A DNA stretch of 64,000 bases. Source: Cinclus cinclus (lineage: Eukaryota; Chordata; Aves; Passeriformes; Cinclidae). Shown here one piece after another: positions 12,501 to 25,600 of the stretch. The position numbers were made by a program, and so were the translations under genes. The DNA is taken from positions 97,657,619-97,721,618 of the forward strand of contig NC_085047.1 in the NCBI RefSeq assembly GCF_963662255.1, given 5' to 3'. Below the pieces are notes generated by a model that was not told the origin of the DNA, made no database searches, and worked only from the letters and a program-made list of their open reading frames with translations. The stretch's first letter is position 1, and each line of letters starts with the position of its first letter.

Positions 12501-15500
12501 GAAATTCAGGACCATGATCTGTTTTATTAAAGATGACTAAAAACAGGAGAATATTTTCTGCCATTTCTTACTGCAGAATGTTCTTTTAATTAGATCTGAT
12601 GTTTGCTCTGCTCAGTACCACGGCATTTCAAAGGAGTATGTGTTAACAGGAGTGTGAAATTCTGCATTTCATGTGAAAGTGTGACTGACAAGTGTTGAGC
12701 TTCGTATGGTTTGGGGCAACCCTTGCTCAGGATACTGTCTGCCCTGTGTGGGAGTAGAAAATACACTAAACACAGAAGATGAGGCTGGGAAGGAAGAGGC
12801 TGTCTTTGAGCAACAGGCAAGTTGACTGGCTGATGTGCAAGTGTCAGTGTCTCTGGGATGAGTTTTCCAGTTTCAGGCCGGAGGGAAGGAGTGGGTGGAG
12901 TGTGCATGTGAAACTCAGATTTCTGCTCTGGGGTTCACATGAAGAAATCTCAAACAGCTCAGTGTTTAATAACCTGCTCAGTGCTTTACCAGGTGGTGTA
13001 AAGACCTGTGATTACATTTTTGAAAATCAATTAATGTCCAAGTAGCTGCTGTTCTTTCTGGCCTTGTTCTGAGGTGGTTGGTGCTTCTCCTAAGAACTGC
13101 TGGCTGTACCTCATCCTGCTGCTGCTGTTTGATTCACCAGCTAAGTCAATTTACATCACTGAATATATTTTACTTTTCTATTTCATTGTTAAAAGTTCAA
13201 ATGTAGCTTTGCTATTCACTCTTTGAATTTAAGTTGATGTCCACAACTTTGACTTGTGGTACTACTTTTAAGAGAATTTCTAAATGTTGGCTGTTGGCTT
13301 TACTACAAGCATGTGGAGTACAAGAAGTACAAGTTTCTTGTTTTATTGTTTTTCAACATCAGTATTTTCTGTGTCCCTGATGAGAACATCCAGAGGAAGT
13401 AAACAGATGAAACAATGCTACTACTCTAGCTGGATCCTGTGATTCCATCCCAGCATGTGGATTACTGACCACAATATAATGGATCTAGAAGAAGGGCACC
13501 TTTTAAAACCCTCTTTCTTACTGGTCATTACCAGCTTTGCCACTTTTTGTTTCCCGTCCCACAACTTCTCAGAAAGATAGCATAAACAAATAACATCCTG
13601 GAGATGTATTTTTTTCATAATTTAAAAGAAATTGATGAGAATTTAGCATTTTTTACCATTACTTCATTTCTACAGCGTGGTACATTTTGGAAGACTTTGG
13701 CTCCCCATAATTTCAGCCTCTGCAGAGGTCCACTTATTGAAACCTGTCTGGAAATAAAAGTCATGGGGATAAAATGAGTTGCATTGCAACATCAGAAAAT
13801 TCTGCCCAAGAAATTAAATAATTGTTTTTTGTAGAGTTCTCTAGCAGCTTGCAAAGTGCATAGATTTGTGGCAGCATGATGTTCAATTCATGTCTATTCA
13901 ATATAACTTAGACAGCTTTAAAATTTCTTTTGTCACCTGTTGTTCAGAAGGATGTACATGAAGTAAGTAGTATGAAGACATTTTAGCTTGACAGCTGTAG
14001 TCAGGCCATCCTCAGGAGGATATGCTGAAAATTGTCCTCTTAAGCAAGCTTCTCTTGAAACTTCAGAATGGCTGGGAAACTTGCAAAAGTATTTTCAATG
14101 TTTTTGTGTTTCCCTATTATTTTTGGCATTGTGTAGTTCCATAATGCATACATTTAAATTTAATTTTCTGCCTGATAGCTCCAGCATTTTATACTTAGTG
14201 GGCTAATCATACAAATAACATAGGTCAGTACTGGGAAGAGATGAATGAGTTATATGTCTGGCTCTCTACCCACTCTTCACACTGGCTTTTCCTTTGCAAA
14301 AATGTACCCGATAAAGCAAAAACCAGAATGTGGGCTTGAAAAATATTATTAGTAGAATGGGTCCATAGTGCCAGTGATTCAGTCATCTGTCAGCCTGATA
14401 AATGGATTAGTGCAAGAGGTGTTCCAGTGGGGAAATGAAGCCCATAGGGCTTCCAGCTAATTATATTTAAGTTGTTTAGTACTGCTGGGAAGCAGCATCC
14501 AGGCAATTACTGAAAGCTTTGATGCAGTGTGCACTATTAGAGTGTGGGTTCAGAAACTCATTACCCTTTCTGCTTGTGTTGGATGGATTCTAGGAAACTG
14601 ACATGAAACAGAGAGCAGGAATCAATAACTGGAAAGGCATTTTAGTTTGCTTCTGATCCATTTCCTGATTCAGCAGCTTCTAGCCTAGAGCATTTCATAC
14701 AATTGCTATAATGTAAGGGGGAAAATGTGACTTAAATATATTAATTATCACATATATATACATCTTGTTGCAGTGATGTGTAGCTGAGATTCCACACAAG
14801 ATGAAGTTTCAAGAGGTCTTTCAGGGACAAGCTGCTCCTCTAATGCCATGCCACAGTCCAAAGGACCTGCCATCTCTGCTCCTCCAAAGCTGATTGTAGT
14901 CATTTCTCCTAAAGCCTGACCTTGCGGTGTTTATTGATGCCTCTGCAACATCACATTGTATTACCACTGTGCCCATGGTATCCCACCTTCAAAATCTCTT
15001 GAAACTCCAAGACAAAACTACAGCTAATCCAAAATGAAACTGATGATATTGGCTGCACGTATTAACCTTGTTTAGGAGAATTGTACTGGCTCTGTCTTTG
15101 CCATGGGCTGCAATTCACATTACTGGTGCTCCTTGAGAAAACTCTGCAGACTTTGGGTCATTCACATGTGAGAAATAGCAAATCCTTTCACTGTAGTGCT
15201 CTGCAGTTGGGCACCTCCAAGGTGTGCATGCTGAAAGCAATGTGGTATTTGTACAACCGGGGGTCAAAGACTTGCAAGTTCATTTCTTAGGTTGGACTGA
15301 CAGATCTACTCAGCAAAAGTTACATTCATTAATCAAAATTGTGTGCTTTTCTTTTTAAGCTTGCATGCACTTTTAAATCCAGCAATGGTGACTGCCAGTG
15401 CAGAGGAGGCTGCACTTCTTCTTTCCTGTTTCTTCCTCTGGCTTTTGCCTGAGGTAGAGCTAAATAGGTAAATGAGGGTATTACAGTTCAATGCTTGTGA

Positions 15501-17194
15501 AAGGGGTAATTTTTTCACACCTACCTGCACTATCACAAAATTAATAATTAAACTCCTTTCTTAATGTTTCATCACAACAGTCCTAGACATGCTGTGGGTT
15601 TTATTTCATGTCTAAAAAGTTCAGCAGAAATCTCATGAGTTCCTGTCAAGAGAGAAGTTTGGGGGTTTGGTTTTTTTGAAATCTGGACTTGTTAATTAGA
15701 AAAATGACATTTGGTTTGCCTGAGGGTTGGTAAAATAAATGTTGTGCTATTTGATATGCACATATCTTTCTGATAAAAGAAGTCTCAGAATTGCTGTGTT
15801 GTAGGCCACAGCACCCATGAATCCATCCACATACTGCAAAAAATCCTCTTACAGTAGCAAGCATTTCTAGTCTTGGTACCAGGTTTGGGTGCTGACAGCT
15901 AAACTTTTAATAAATCCGGTATTATCACTGAAAGTTCTGGCCTATTAATTAATGGTGGATGACTCATGTATCTCCTGTGAAACTGTTACACAGGGTAGAG
16001 AGAATATCTTCTACACTCCAATACACAGTTGAAACAGAAAAAAGCTACAGCTGTCAAAGTGTCTGTGCAGACAAAGTGCTGACAGTGGTAAAGATTTTGA
16101 GAATTGATGCTGTCAGTTCCAGTCTGGCTCTAAGACTGGTTGGATTGAGTCACTGCTTGGGCTGCTAAGAGTTAATTAATCTTGGGAGAAATTTACACCC
16201 CTGCATAAAAGGGGTAGCATAATACAGCCAAGTTAACCTAGACAGTGCTTCTGCAATTCTTAATTTGGTGATGTCCACTAGCCTTGACAGAGTTAGTGAA
16301 GATGAAACACAAGAAGAGTTTTCACCTGCAGTTTTGTTTTCCCTTGAGAGACTTGCTTCAAAGGGGCAGCCCAGGCTCTGTGAGTTGCACCTGAGGACAG
16401 GCTTTCAAGGCTTAAGTATTTTAAGTTTTTGTGGGAAGATGTAGTTTATTTCTGAGGGAATTCTTGTTGTTTTGGCTTGGATATTATCATGGGAAAGCTT
16501 TTTGCACTAGAACTATAATGAAGATTTATTTCAATGTTGATTTTCAGATTTTTAACTGACTCGTGACTCTTTTTACTTGATCAAATATGGGCATTCATCT
16601 ATGGTATATTTAAAATAAAAGTCTCACACAGCTTCCTTTAGAGGATGTAGCTGTGGGGTAATAATAGATACATAAGTGTCTACAGAGGGAATTTTTTATC
16701 GTAGCAAGACATTAACTGGTGTTTATTTATTCTATAAGACTTTAGGGCAAATTCATTTATGTTCAGAGATTGTGTGGGTTTTTCTGAACAGAGATTGCCA
16801 TTCCAATGCATAGGTACTCATTGGAAACATGATAGAGAAACCCTGCACGTTGTGTTTTGTTGTGCTTAAAATGATGGTCCTGGTTTCTGCTCTGTGTGTC
16901 TGCAGTGTTATCTATGATCCTTGTACAGACTAATTGCTGGTCCTGCCCCAGGGGTGCCACAGCTGTGGTTATTCTGCTGTGACTGTATGTATACATTATG
17001 TTAATCCATAAAGAAACTAAAGCCCCAGTGCATCACCAGGAGTTTTGCCAAAATGTTGAATGTTCTCCTCACTGACTTGTGCGCTTTTTAGGAATTGCTT
17101 GAGAAAATACATTTTAGGTTTTTTTTTTTGCAGAAGAGTAGCATGATTATTGATGTCCTGTTAGAATCCTCTACGTAGTCATGGTATACTTCTG

Positions 17195-17210
17195 TATAGT
17201 ATAGTATAGT
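17195..17210. repeat. (TATAG)3 short tandem repeat
   Basis: Three consecutive TATAG units. Confidence 0.75.
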
Positions 17211-19414
17211 CCAGTAGTTTGAAAATACTGAAGCTGTTTATCAATTTGAAAGAAAGAAAAATATTGTGCACTAGATATCCTGTGTTTCTTTCCCAGAGAT
17301 ATAATGCAATATCTTCTTTTGTAATTCAGTGTCTTTTGAAGATGGCCTGTTTAGCATTTAAACTTCCCTGTGCCTTTAAATGCCAGAAGGGAGTGCGATA
17401 ATAAATTAGTTACCCAATTAATGTTTTTTTCATTATGAAAGAGTTAAGAGAAATATGCTGAAACAGGATAGTAATGGCATTGGTTTGGTTTCTCATCTGT
17501 ATTGTTTAGAAAAAAGAAATAAAATTATTTATCTGAAACTATGCAGAAATAGTGCTTAAACAGAAGTCAGATTGGAAAAAATATTTAAGCAGCTAAATGT
17601 ATTTAGAGGAATTGAGTAGAATTCTCTAAAACAATTTCCAAAATTACGTGACTTATTCCAAGTTTAAATCAAGAGTAAAACTGCTGTATTATTTAGGTGC
17701 CCTTACCCCAGCCACCTGCCCAGCTGATAATTTCATGTGCCTCCTATAAATCTAGCCTCCAGTTTCAATTTTCCTAAAGTTGCTCAGGTGCCTGCAAAAG
17801 GAAATCTACATATGAAGCAGAGGATAAATGCCCCACTAAGGGCAGCACCAAATTCAGCCCTCCTTTAAGGGACATCCCTTCACTGATTTCTCAGTGCAAA
17901 TGGTGCTGTGCAGTTTGTCCCTGACACAGCACTTGTCCTCTGCCCTGCCCCAGCCAGGGCAGGAAAGGCATTATTGCTTTTCTTGAGTTAAGCTGGCACT
18001 GGGGAGAGTCACAGGGGGGTTGGTGAATTACTCCGTTCATCAACTGCCTGCGTGGAAGGTGGTGCCAGGGTTTTCCATGGTTTTGCTTCATTGAGATTGA
18101 TCCAATGGAGGAGCTGACAGATAAGCAGATCAATGAATGTGTTTGCATAGGTTGACTTTTCAAACATAGTGCAAATCCAAAGTCAAACCTTGTGTACCAG
18201 ATTTACAATTAGTAAAAAGGAAAAAAAAAAAATTAACTTTTCTATTTGGTTGATATTTAAACATGGTTACATTTCTTGACACTTGCCAGCCCAAGGCATA
18301 GATTAGCAACAGCACCAATGCTAGCTAAATTAACATGTCCAATAACTTTCCTATCCTTTGCTGGGGGAGTGAAATTTGAAAGCTTGCTGACAGTGACACC
18401 AATGTAACCTTTAGGCCATAACTTGTTTTTATTTCCTTTTCTTCTTCAATTGTCTCTTTGCAAGGAGCCCATATTACTTGTGTGCCCAGAGTGAGGCTGC
18501 TGTTGCAGGGCGAGAGCTGTAAGCAAACTGCTGGATTTTAGCTGCTTGGCTAATCCACTGGAATACCCCAGTAAGAAGGATTTTCTGCCCAGAAAGCTTT
18601 CTGTCCACAGGGACAGGACTGGCAAGTAGTTAATAATGTGAAGCACTGTATTTATTGCTCGATGCCCAGATTCAGAGAGCATCATTTGTATTGCCTGCCT
18701 TCAGTATCTGATTGATGCCCCAAGTGACCCTTGTGAAGAGAGCTCCTGCTACCACTCTCCTGTGACTGAGTCCTTTTGGCTCATGGAGGACAGAGTAAGC
18801 TTCCTAAATGAGAAGTCTAGAGTATTATTCCAGCAGAATTTAGAGACAGCAAAGACGTCCTGTCTCTGGAAAGATGGCAATAGTTGTGTGGCTCCATGGC
18901 CTGAGCTCACAGTCCCTCTCTCACTCTGTGTGTGTATGTATGCACATGTATGTCACTGAGTGTTTGCTGACACCAGCAGCTCAGCATGCACAGTGCTTGT
19001 CACCATCCAGTGCTTTAGTTACATTACAAAACCAGACAATTGGTTTTGATCATAAAATATTTAATTTATGAGCAGCACCTGATCTCTCTTTCTCCAAATT
19101 GCAGACTCGGTCTATCTGTATGAAACAGAGTAACTTTTGTATGATTGCAGGATATCTTGTGTTTTCATAAAAATTCATCTTCTGGGAAAGTTCCACTAAA
19201 GCTTGGCATCAACAAATGGATAATCTGCATTTCAGATTCTAGTGGTTAGTCACAGGTGATAGAAGGCTTGTGCTTTATTTCTCATTTGATTTTTTTGTCA
19301 GCTTCCAGATGCTGATTTGTTTTATGCAAACTCTTTGCTAGATTAACAAACCAGTTGGTACTTAGTATATTCTCCCAATGAAAATACTTAGGTGCTATAA
19401 TTAGGTCATCTGTC

Positions 19415-19458
19415 TTTTGTTTTGTTTTTTTTTTGTTTGATTGTTTGTTTGTTTTTGT
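19415..19458. repeat. T-rich (TTTG)n low-complexity tract
   Basis: T-runs are broken by single G, including three regular TTTG units. Confidence 0.8.
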
Positions 19459-20547
19459 AATAAACCATACCAGTAGAACTCTCCAGATATTCCATATTTC
19501 TACACCATTCTAATGACTTTTACAGCTGTATTCTGTGATCTCTGGTGATGGATTATTTTTCAATTTATTTGTAAATTGTGAAGACCTTGTCCTGCTGTAA
19601 TTATAGGCTGTAATGCTAATATTACAAGTGAAAGTTTAAAAGAACATTTTTGTTTATTTCAAAGCTCATATTAGTATTTACTTGTGCATGAAGTCAGATT
19701 TGAAGAAACTCTTGTTGAGTAAAGCACTGTGGGTAGGGCCATATGATACCATATGATTATTGCAATCATCAATACATGTATGCTCTCACCCAACCATAAG
19801 GGAAATATATATAACTGCTAAGCTTCACTGGCACTTATAGGTAATAAAATTATAGTAATCATATATTTTCACCTCTAATATGTCTTTTTCACTTTACTTT
19901 TCACTTTTTTTCAGTAGGGAGCCAGTATTTGCCATAAAGTTGCCTTGCAAGGTAACCAAAGCTGGTCTTACCAAAGGATGTGATTTACTCTTCCAGCCTG
20001 TTACCAGTGCTGCCTGCACTGCTGCTTCCTGCCTCTGTAGCATTGTGGCAAGATTAATAGGCTTTAAGTGATCCTGTCACTGATAGAAACCACCAGTGAT
20101 CCAGTTTATAAGATTTGTAAATGGAACAAACGAAAACATGACCCAACCAGTTTATGAGTATAGTTATGGCAGAAAGCATTAATAGAATTTCTTCAATAAC
20201 CTTGATTCATCCACAGTGCTACAGTAGGAGTATCTGGTATTCTGCAATGTCATTTAAACTCCATGAATCTTGCAGAAGCCTTCATTCCAGATGAGCCAGT
20301 TATTTCCCTGGTATTTGACATGAGAGCAGCCTCAGTATGTGTTAGTTACTGTTGCATAGCATAATGTAAGGGTATTGAATAAAGACAATTTTAGTATAAT
20401 AATACTCTTAACAATTTTCCCATAAGACATGGTAAATCCTCTAATTGTTGCTTGGATTTTCAGATTTCATATTTACACAGTTATGCTTCTTGAGTATGTT
20501 GTATTTTGCGCAAACATAACTTGCTCCACAGGAAAAATGAGATGGGA

Positions 20548-20697
20548 GACAAATTGTTGATGCTGCATCCCTGGCAGTGTTCAAGGTCAGGTTGGATGGA
20601 GCTTTTAGTGGGAGGCGTCCCTACCTGTGGCAGGAAGGTTGGAATGAGATAATCTTTAAGTCTTTTCAAACCCCAACCAGTCAATGATTCTATATTT
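20548..20697 (+). mobile_element. CR1 LINE, 3' end fragment
   Basis: The stretch follows the familiar avian CR1 3' untranslated end: GATGCTGCATCCCTGGCAGT, then AGGTTGGATGGAGC, a GTGGGAGGCGTCCCT block, and the closing CAATGATTCTATA, where the family has its ATTCTATG-type tail. It is sense-oriented on the + strand and cut short at its 5' end to about 150 bp, as is usual for CR1 copies. A run of A (20698-20707) follows. Confidence 0.85.
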
Positions 20698-21130
20698 AAA
20701 AAAAAAATTAAAAAGATGAGGTGAGAGGGAGAGATGAGAACAGGCAACTCAGAATGACATCTGAGAATTAGACAGGTGATTAGATACACAGCTACATAGA
20801 TGAAGATTTATATGCATTCAGTAGACTGACACAGAAAAACTGTGGATGTCCAGTTGATGTATTGCTAATAGTTTGTGAGGCTTCAGTGGGCAAGTGTTGT
20901 CCCTTGTGTAGTCATTCAGCTCCAGTTAGGATAGATGTAACTCTTTCTTGAAGTGAGTAGTTGCATTTGGTTACATGGTGTGTTTATGTCAGAATGAAGT
21001 AAATGAGAACAAGTTGTAGTACTGCAGACTGAGAATTAGAACTGGATTTATGAAAGCTTTTCCTGATTATGTGTTTAAATATGTTATCTATGAAATTGAT
21101 TATATCATAAAATGATACTTAAAGTATGGT

Positions 21131-21735
21131 TGTTGAGGTTTAACTTCAGCTGGTCACTAAGTACCACACAGCCACTTGCTCCATCCCCTACTCACCCCAG
21201 TGAGATGGGGAGGAAAATCTGAAAAAAGTAAAACCCATGTGTTGAGAAAAGATTAGTTTAATAATGGAAATAAGTAGTTAATAAGCAAAATATAATACTG
21301 ATTGTAATATTAGTAAAGATAATAATTGTTAAAAGGGAGATAACAAACCAAGAGAGAAAAGTCAAACCCAAAAAGGTCAAGTGGTGCACAATACAATTGC
21401 TCACCACCTGCTGATGGATGCTCAGCCCAGCCCCAAGCAGTGAACAGCCCCTCCCAGCCAGCTCCCCCCAGTTCATATATTGAGTGTGACATTGTATGGC
21501 ATGGATTGGCCAGACCATGACAGCTGTCCCAGCCGTGCTCCCAACTGCTTCTTGTACACCTGCTCACTGACAGAGCCCAGGAAACTGAAAATGAAAAAAA
21601 CTTAGTGTGAGCACTGCTCACTAACAGCTAAAACAACACTGTGTTGCTAACATTGCTCTCATACTAAATCCAAAATACAGCACTGTATCAACTGCTAGGA
21701 AGAAAATGAACACTATCCCAGACAAAACCAGGACA
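21131..21735 (-). mobile_element. Solo LTR of an avian endogenous retrovirus (ERVL-like)
   Basis: This is a 605-bp element beginning TGTTGAGG and ending CAGGACA on the + strand, so both ends carry TGT/ACA termini. Read on the minus strand it opens TGTCCTGGTTTTGTCTGGGA and contains ATTAAACT, a likely polyadenylation signal, near 21249-21260, matching avian LTRs I recognise. It is flanked by ATGGT (21126-21130) and ATAGT (21736-21740), a 5-bp target duplication with one mismatch. No gag, pol or env sequence adjoins it, so it is a solo LTR left by recombination. Open frames on either strand here are not genes. The ERVL assignment is from memory of the family. Confidence 0.85.
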
Positions 21736-21740
21736 ATAGT

Positions 21741-22549
21741 TTTGAAAGCTGTCGGACATTTGTGTGGAAGAGGATAATTAATTTTAAAAGTCTCCAATGG
21801 CTATCTCATTTTACTTCACATCATTTAATTATTCAATTATGTAGGCAAAAATTGAGCATAAGGCTTAAAGCTTGAAATGGAAGAGTAAGAAACTAGTCAT
21901 TATACGTGGTGCTCAAATGGCAAAGGCAGTAAGAAATAAGGCTTTACTCATCATGCTTGTTGGCAGTCTTGGAAAAGTCTCCAAATAGGTTTATTATTGT
22001 GGATGAGTGCCAGGCTGTCTTTCAAGTTTGATTTTCATAAATGCTTGCCTTCAGCCTTGCCCCAAAAACATTCAAGAACGTGATCTTTTTTTTTTTTTTG
22101 GCTACTTATTTCTTGCACAGAGGTGATGCTCAGTCAGTTTCCCACTGGAGGCATTTTGAGGGAGCACTTTTATGTCTCTCACCATTCCGAGGCAGTGCAC
22201 TGCTGTTTCAGTCCTGTGCTCAGCAGTGGTTCTGGGTGAATTGCTTGCTGGTGTTATACTTGACCAGAGAGGCTGAAAATTGTTGAGTCTAGCTCATTGT
22301 ATATTAGGATCGTTCCAATCTCCTGAAAAAGTGCATGGCTTTGCAAAGCACTCAAATGTGTGTCACTGGGGGTTGCCCTCACCTCTCTGATTCTTTTGGT
22401 GATGGGTATTGAGTTTTTTCCCCTTACAGTTTAGCTAAAGCTCCTAATCGGGGATCTTGGTGAATACCAAAAGCAAGAGGAGTCCAGTGCTTGTGTTTTG
22501 ATGAGGTGATGGACACTGGTTTGACAGGTACCTCTGTCTCTCATTGCAG
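21741..22549. other. Non-coding DNA between solo LTR and candidate exon
   Basis: No gene is seen. A T-run lies near 22087, and the end forms the polypyrimidine tract of the exon candidate at 22550. Confidence 0.6.
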
Positions 22550-22657
22550 CCCCCTCAGCTGTCAGATGCAGTGATCTCCATGGTAACTCAAACCCCCAGA
22601 CTCTGGACAGCATCCTGCGAGGAGCAGCATTCAGCAGCTCAAGGGTCTCACGACCAG
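22550..22657 (+). other. Candidate 108-nt upstream (5' UTR) exon, possibly of TBL1X
   Basis: The block is bounded by a pyrimidine-rich acceptor (CCTCTGTCTCTCATTGCAG, AG at 22548-22549) and a consensus donor (CAG followed by GTAAGA at 22658). It is 108 nt long and richer in GC than its surroundings. It contains a two-codon ATG-CAG-TGA (22566-22574), then ATG 22580, which stays open for 26 codons to the donor. It is on the same strand as TBL1X, about 33 kb upstream of the first coding exon, and TBL1X in mammals has several 5' non-coding exons. No protein match is recognised. It could be a chance pair of good splice sites or belong to a different transcript; RNA evidence would decide. Confidence 0.5.
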
Positions 22658-25600
22658 GTAAGACAAAAGGAATGGCCAAATAAGAACTCACCTCTGGTGA
22701 GCCACTTCCTGTCCTGTCAGGTTTTTCCTTGGTGACATTACCCAGGCAGTCGGGTCCTGTGCACATACATGATGATGGACTCCTGCCAGCATTGTCACTT
22801 AAGGCTGGGGCAGTCCAGCTTTCTTGAACAGAGGCATTTCACAAAATGTCTGCATTTGTTCACGGTTGATTTTTAAGGTACAGATTGAAGAAGCAATACG
22901 AAGAAGTACTGTACAATTCTTTAAGTGGTTTTGGTGTTAAGTAATTGCTATGGTAGGAAATAACCCCAAAACACGTCAGCAGTAAGATCTGTCTTGCAGC
23001 TGTACTTACACCACCATCAGTACTACCCGAGCTCTAACTTTAGGCCTGAGCAATCTTACTCTCCTGCAGTGGATCAGGGACAGCTTCTGTGTTCATGTAA
23101 GATTCATTGGTTCTCTGCAGCATTTTCAAGTTGCTGCTGTGCTCTTTCCACATGAGTTTCTGTGCCGACAGTAGGTTTGTATTGAGCTGTTTCTGTGCCA
23201 TTAAGATTGTATGTATTTTGGAAGTCTGTGGCTTCTGTGCATTATTTTCTGGGTTCTGCCTTCATTGTTTCTTGCTGGCTACATAAGTCCACTTGGTTGA
23301 AGTACACTGTCCCAACTGTACAAAGAAATCCATATTATTGTGGATAACAATTCCACTACCTTTACTGACCAGTTTGTGCCATTGTGCCATTACTGCTATC
23401 AACAGTATTTCCTTTTGTATCATTGATGATACTCTTAAATGGTGTTGAGGGATGATTTTACAATGGATTATGTTATTGGAGGAATGTAGAGAGAGCATTT
23501 TTTAAATTATTATTTCCTGTTAACAGCTACTTTTCGTATCTATATCTTAATCACATTTGATTATACTGATAATAAGTTCTTACTCTGAGTTTTATGTGGC
23601 TGTAAGGTAAATGATGTTCAAAAGTCTGTGGGTTTCATTTATGAAATAACTTCTGCTGACCAGAGTTGGTAACTTTATCAGGTGATTAAATAAATTTCTG
23701 TATTTTATTTAGCAAGTTTCTATAAAATGGTGTTGACTGGCATCAGTTTTGTTCATGTAATTTCCCAGTGAATTTATCCTTTATAAGTTAAGTGGTTATT
23801 TTGTCTGAGATTAGCAGTGGCATAGAGCTCTGTAATTACTGAGATCATACTGCTTACCATCCTCAACTATTAGCAGAAAATACTAGCAGTCTTACAGAAT
23901 TTCTCTGGTGCTCCAGAATGTATTGGAAATTAGCATCATTGAAATGATCCTCCCACTAATATTTTAAAGACTCTTAAGGCACAAATTATTGCAGCGTACT
24001 AATTTAAAGTTGTGTTTTAACATTCATTTTGGTTACTAACAGCCTTCTTACCTCTAAAAATGCTTTTCTTCTACTTAGATGAAACAGTATATGTTTCTTG
24101 TTTGGAGTTTTTTGTGTAGTGTGTTTGTATTCCTTTAAAACACAAAACCCAAACTGGAGGTCTTGTGCTGTTTCAGTTAGCCACATTTTCCTTTTACAAT
24201 TAATTTTGTTGTGTCTTCAAATTTAATGTATATTTAAAGCTAATTGCACCCTTAACCCAGAATGGGAGCATGCTTTTTGCCACAGATTGCCTTTTTTGGG
24301 CTATTTAATCATTACCTTTGGTCCCTGGTGGCAGTGGGGTGGGAAGAGCTCTCCACATTTTTAACCTTGTACTTTCTCCCAGGTGCAAATTTTTTCCCTA
24401 GTTTACTGGGCTAATGAACTTCCATGCTTGCTATTGACTAAACTTTTCAAATATCAAAATGATAATTACACTCTGGGCCTGTGCATTCAATATGTATTCT
24501 AGCAATAAAATTTGGGAGTGCCTGATGAGTTACTATGCATGACATTTCTAGCTTACTTCTCTCAGATGAACTTCCTTCACAGTTCTTTTCATGTTTCACA
24601 AATACATACTTAAGCAGATGATCCAGTTCTCTGATACAGTTTGGTGGTTTGTTTTATTGCAAATTGCCAACAGTATATCCTTCTGGGATCTTCTAGCATG
24701 TTACCTATATGAATTCAAGACCTTGACATCCTGAATTACCAGTAATTTTGAGGAATAATAGTGCTAATAATGTAGAGTACCATCATCTATATCCTTTGTC
24801 TGGCTCTTAGTGGAGATGTCCCCAGCAGTTAGAATGATAAGTATTTGATAAGTGGTGTTGGTATCATAAGTGTGACAATGGTAAGAGGCCAGCTTTATCA
24901 GGATCATGTGGGATATGTTGTATGAATGCATGGGGAATTACAGTATTTTGATTGGAAAACCTTGTAAAAAGTACAATAAATCAAAGAGATGAGGCAAAAA
25001 TTAGATGTCAAAAAATGAAAGGTTGGCGAAGTTCAGTTTGAAAAAGTAGGAAAGATAGGTGTATGCACGTGATACCTAGGAAGAAACCTTTTCCTAGTTT
25101 TATGTTTCTTGTATGAACTAGTTACTTTGAATTTAAGAACAGAATGGATAGGATGTAGTGGTAGGTACTTCAAATGTGTCAGCATATCAACAGATTTCTG
25201 TTGTTGAAAGATATTGGAAGAAGTGCAGTTTAGGAATGCCACAAGTGAAATGTAGTAGTGCAAGTTGTGACTATTGGTAGAAGTGCAGAGGCACAGATTC
25301 ATGTAAGAAAATGTCATTACTTTTTAAAAGTTTCCAGAACAGTATTTTTTCAGAAGCATTCATTTGGTGTGATTGAGAAGACTGTTCCATTATCCATAAG
25401 TTAGCACCAACATTCTTTATTTTGAGGAAATACATATCCTCTTTTTGCATAAGAATAACACTGCATTTTATACAAAGAAATAAACAGAAACTATAAACAA
25501 GAAGTTTGCTTGCAAATGCCCGATTCAGAAAAGTACCATAATATCCCATGCATACTGTTCGGTAGTAGCTTTTATAATTTTTTTAGTTACTAATTTTATT

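Larger units (their letters stand above)
1..20547. other. Non-coding DNA upstream of or within the TBL1X 5' region
   Basis: I see no supported exon, RNA gene or transposon in this stretch apart from the simple repeats listed. Open frames are short and lack recognisable similarity or splice context. A GC-richer patch (1530-1790) stands out against AT-rich surroundings but shows no convincing exon. If TBL1X transcription begins upstream of the window, this is intron; otherwise it is intergenic. Confidence 0.6.

Noticed and set aside
21258..21621. 86- and 103-codon minus-strand open frames
   Set aside because: They lie wholly inside the solo LTR, which carries no viral gene.
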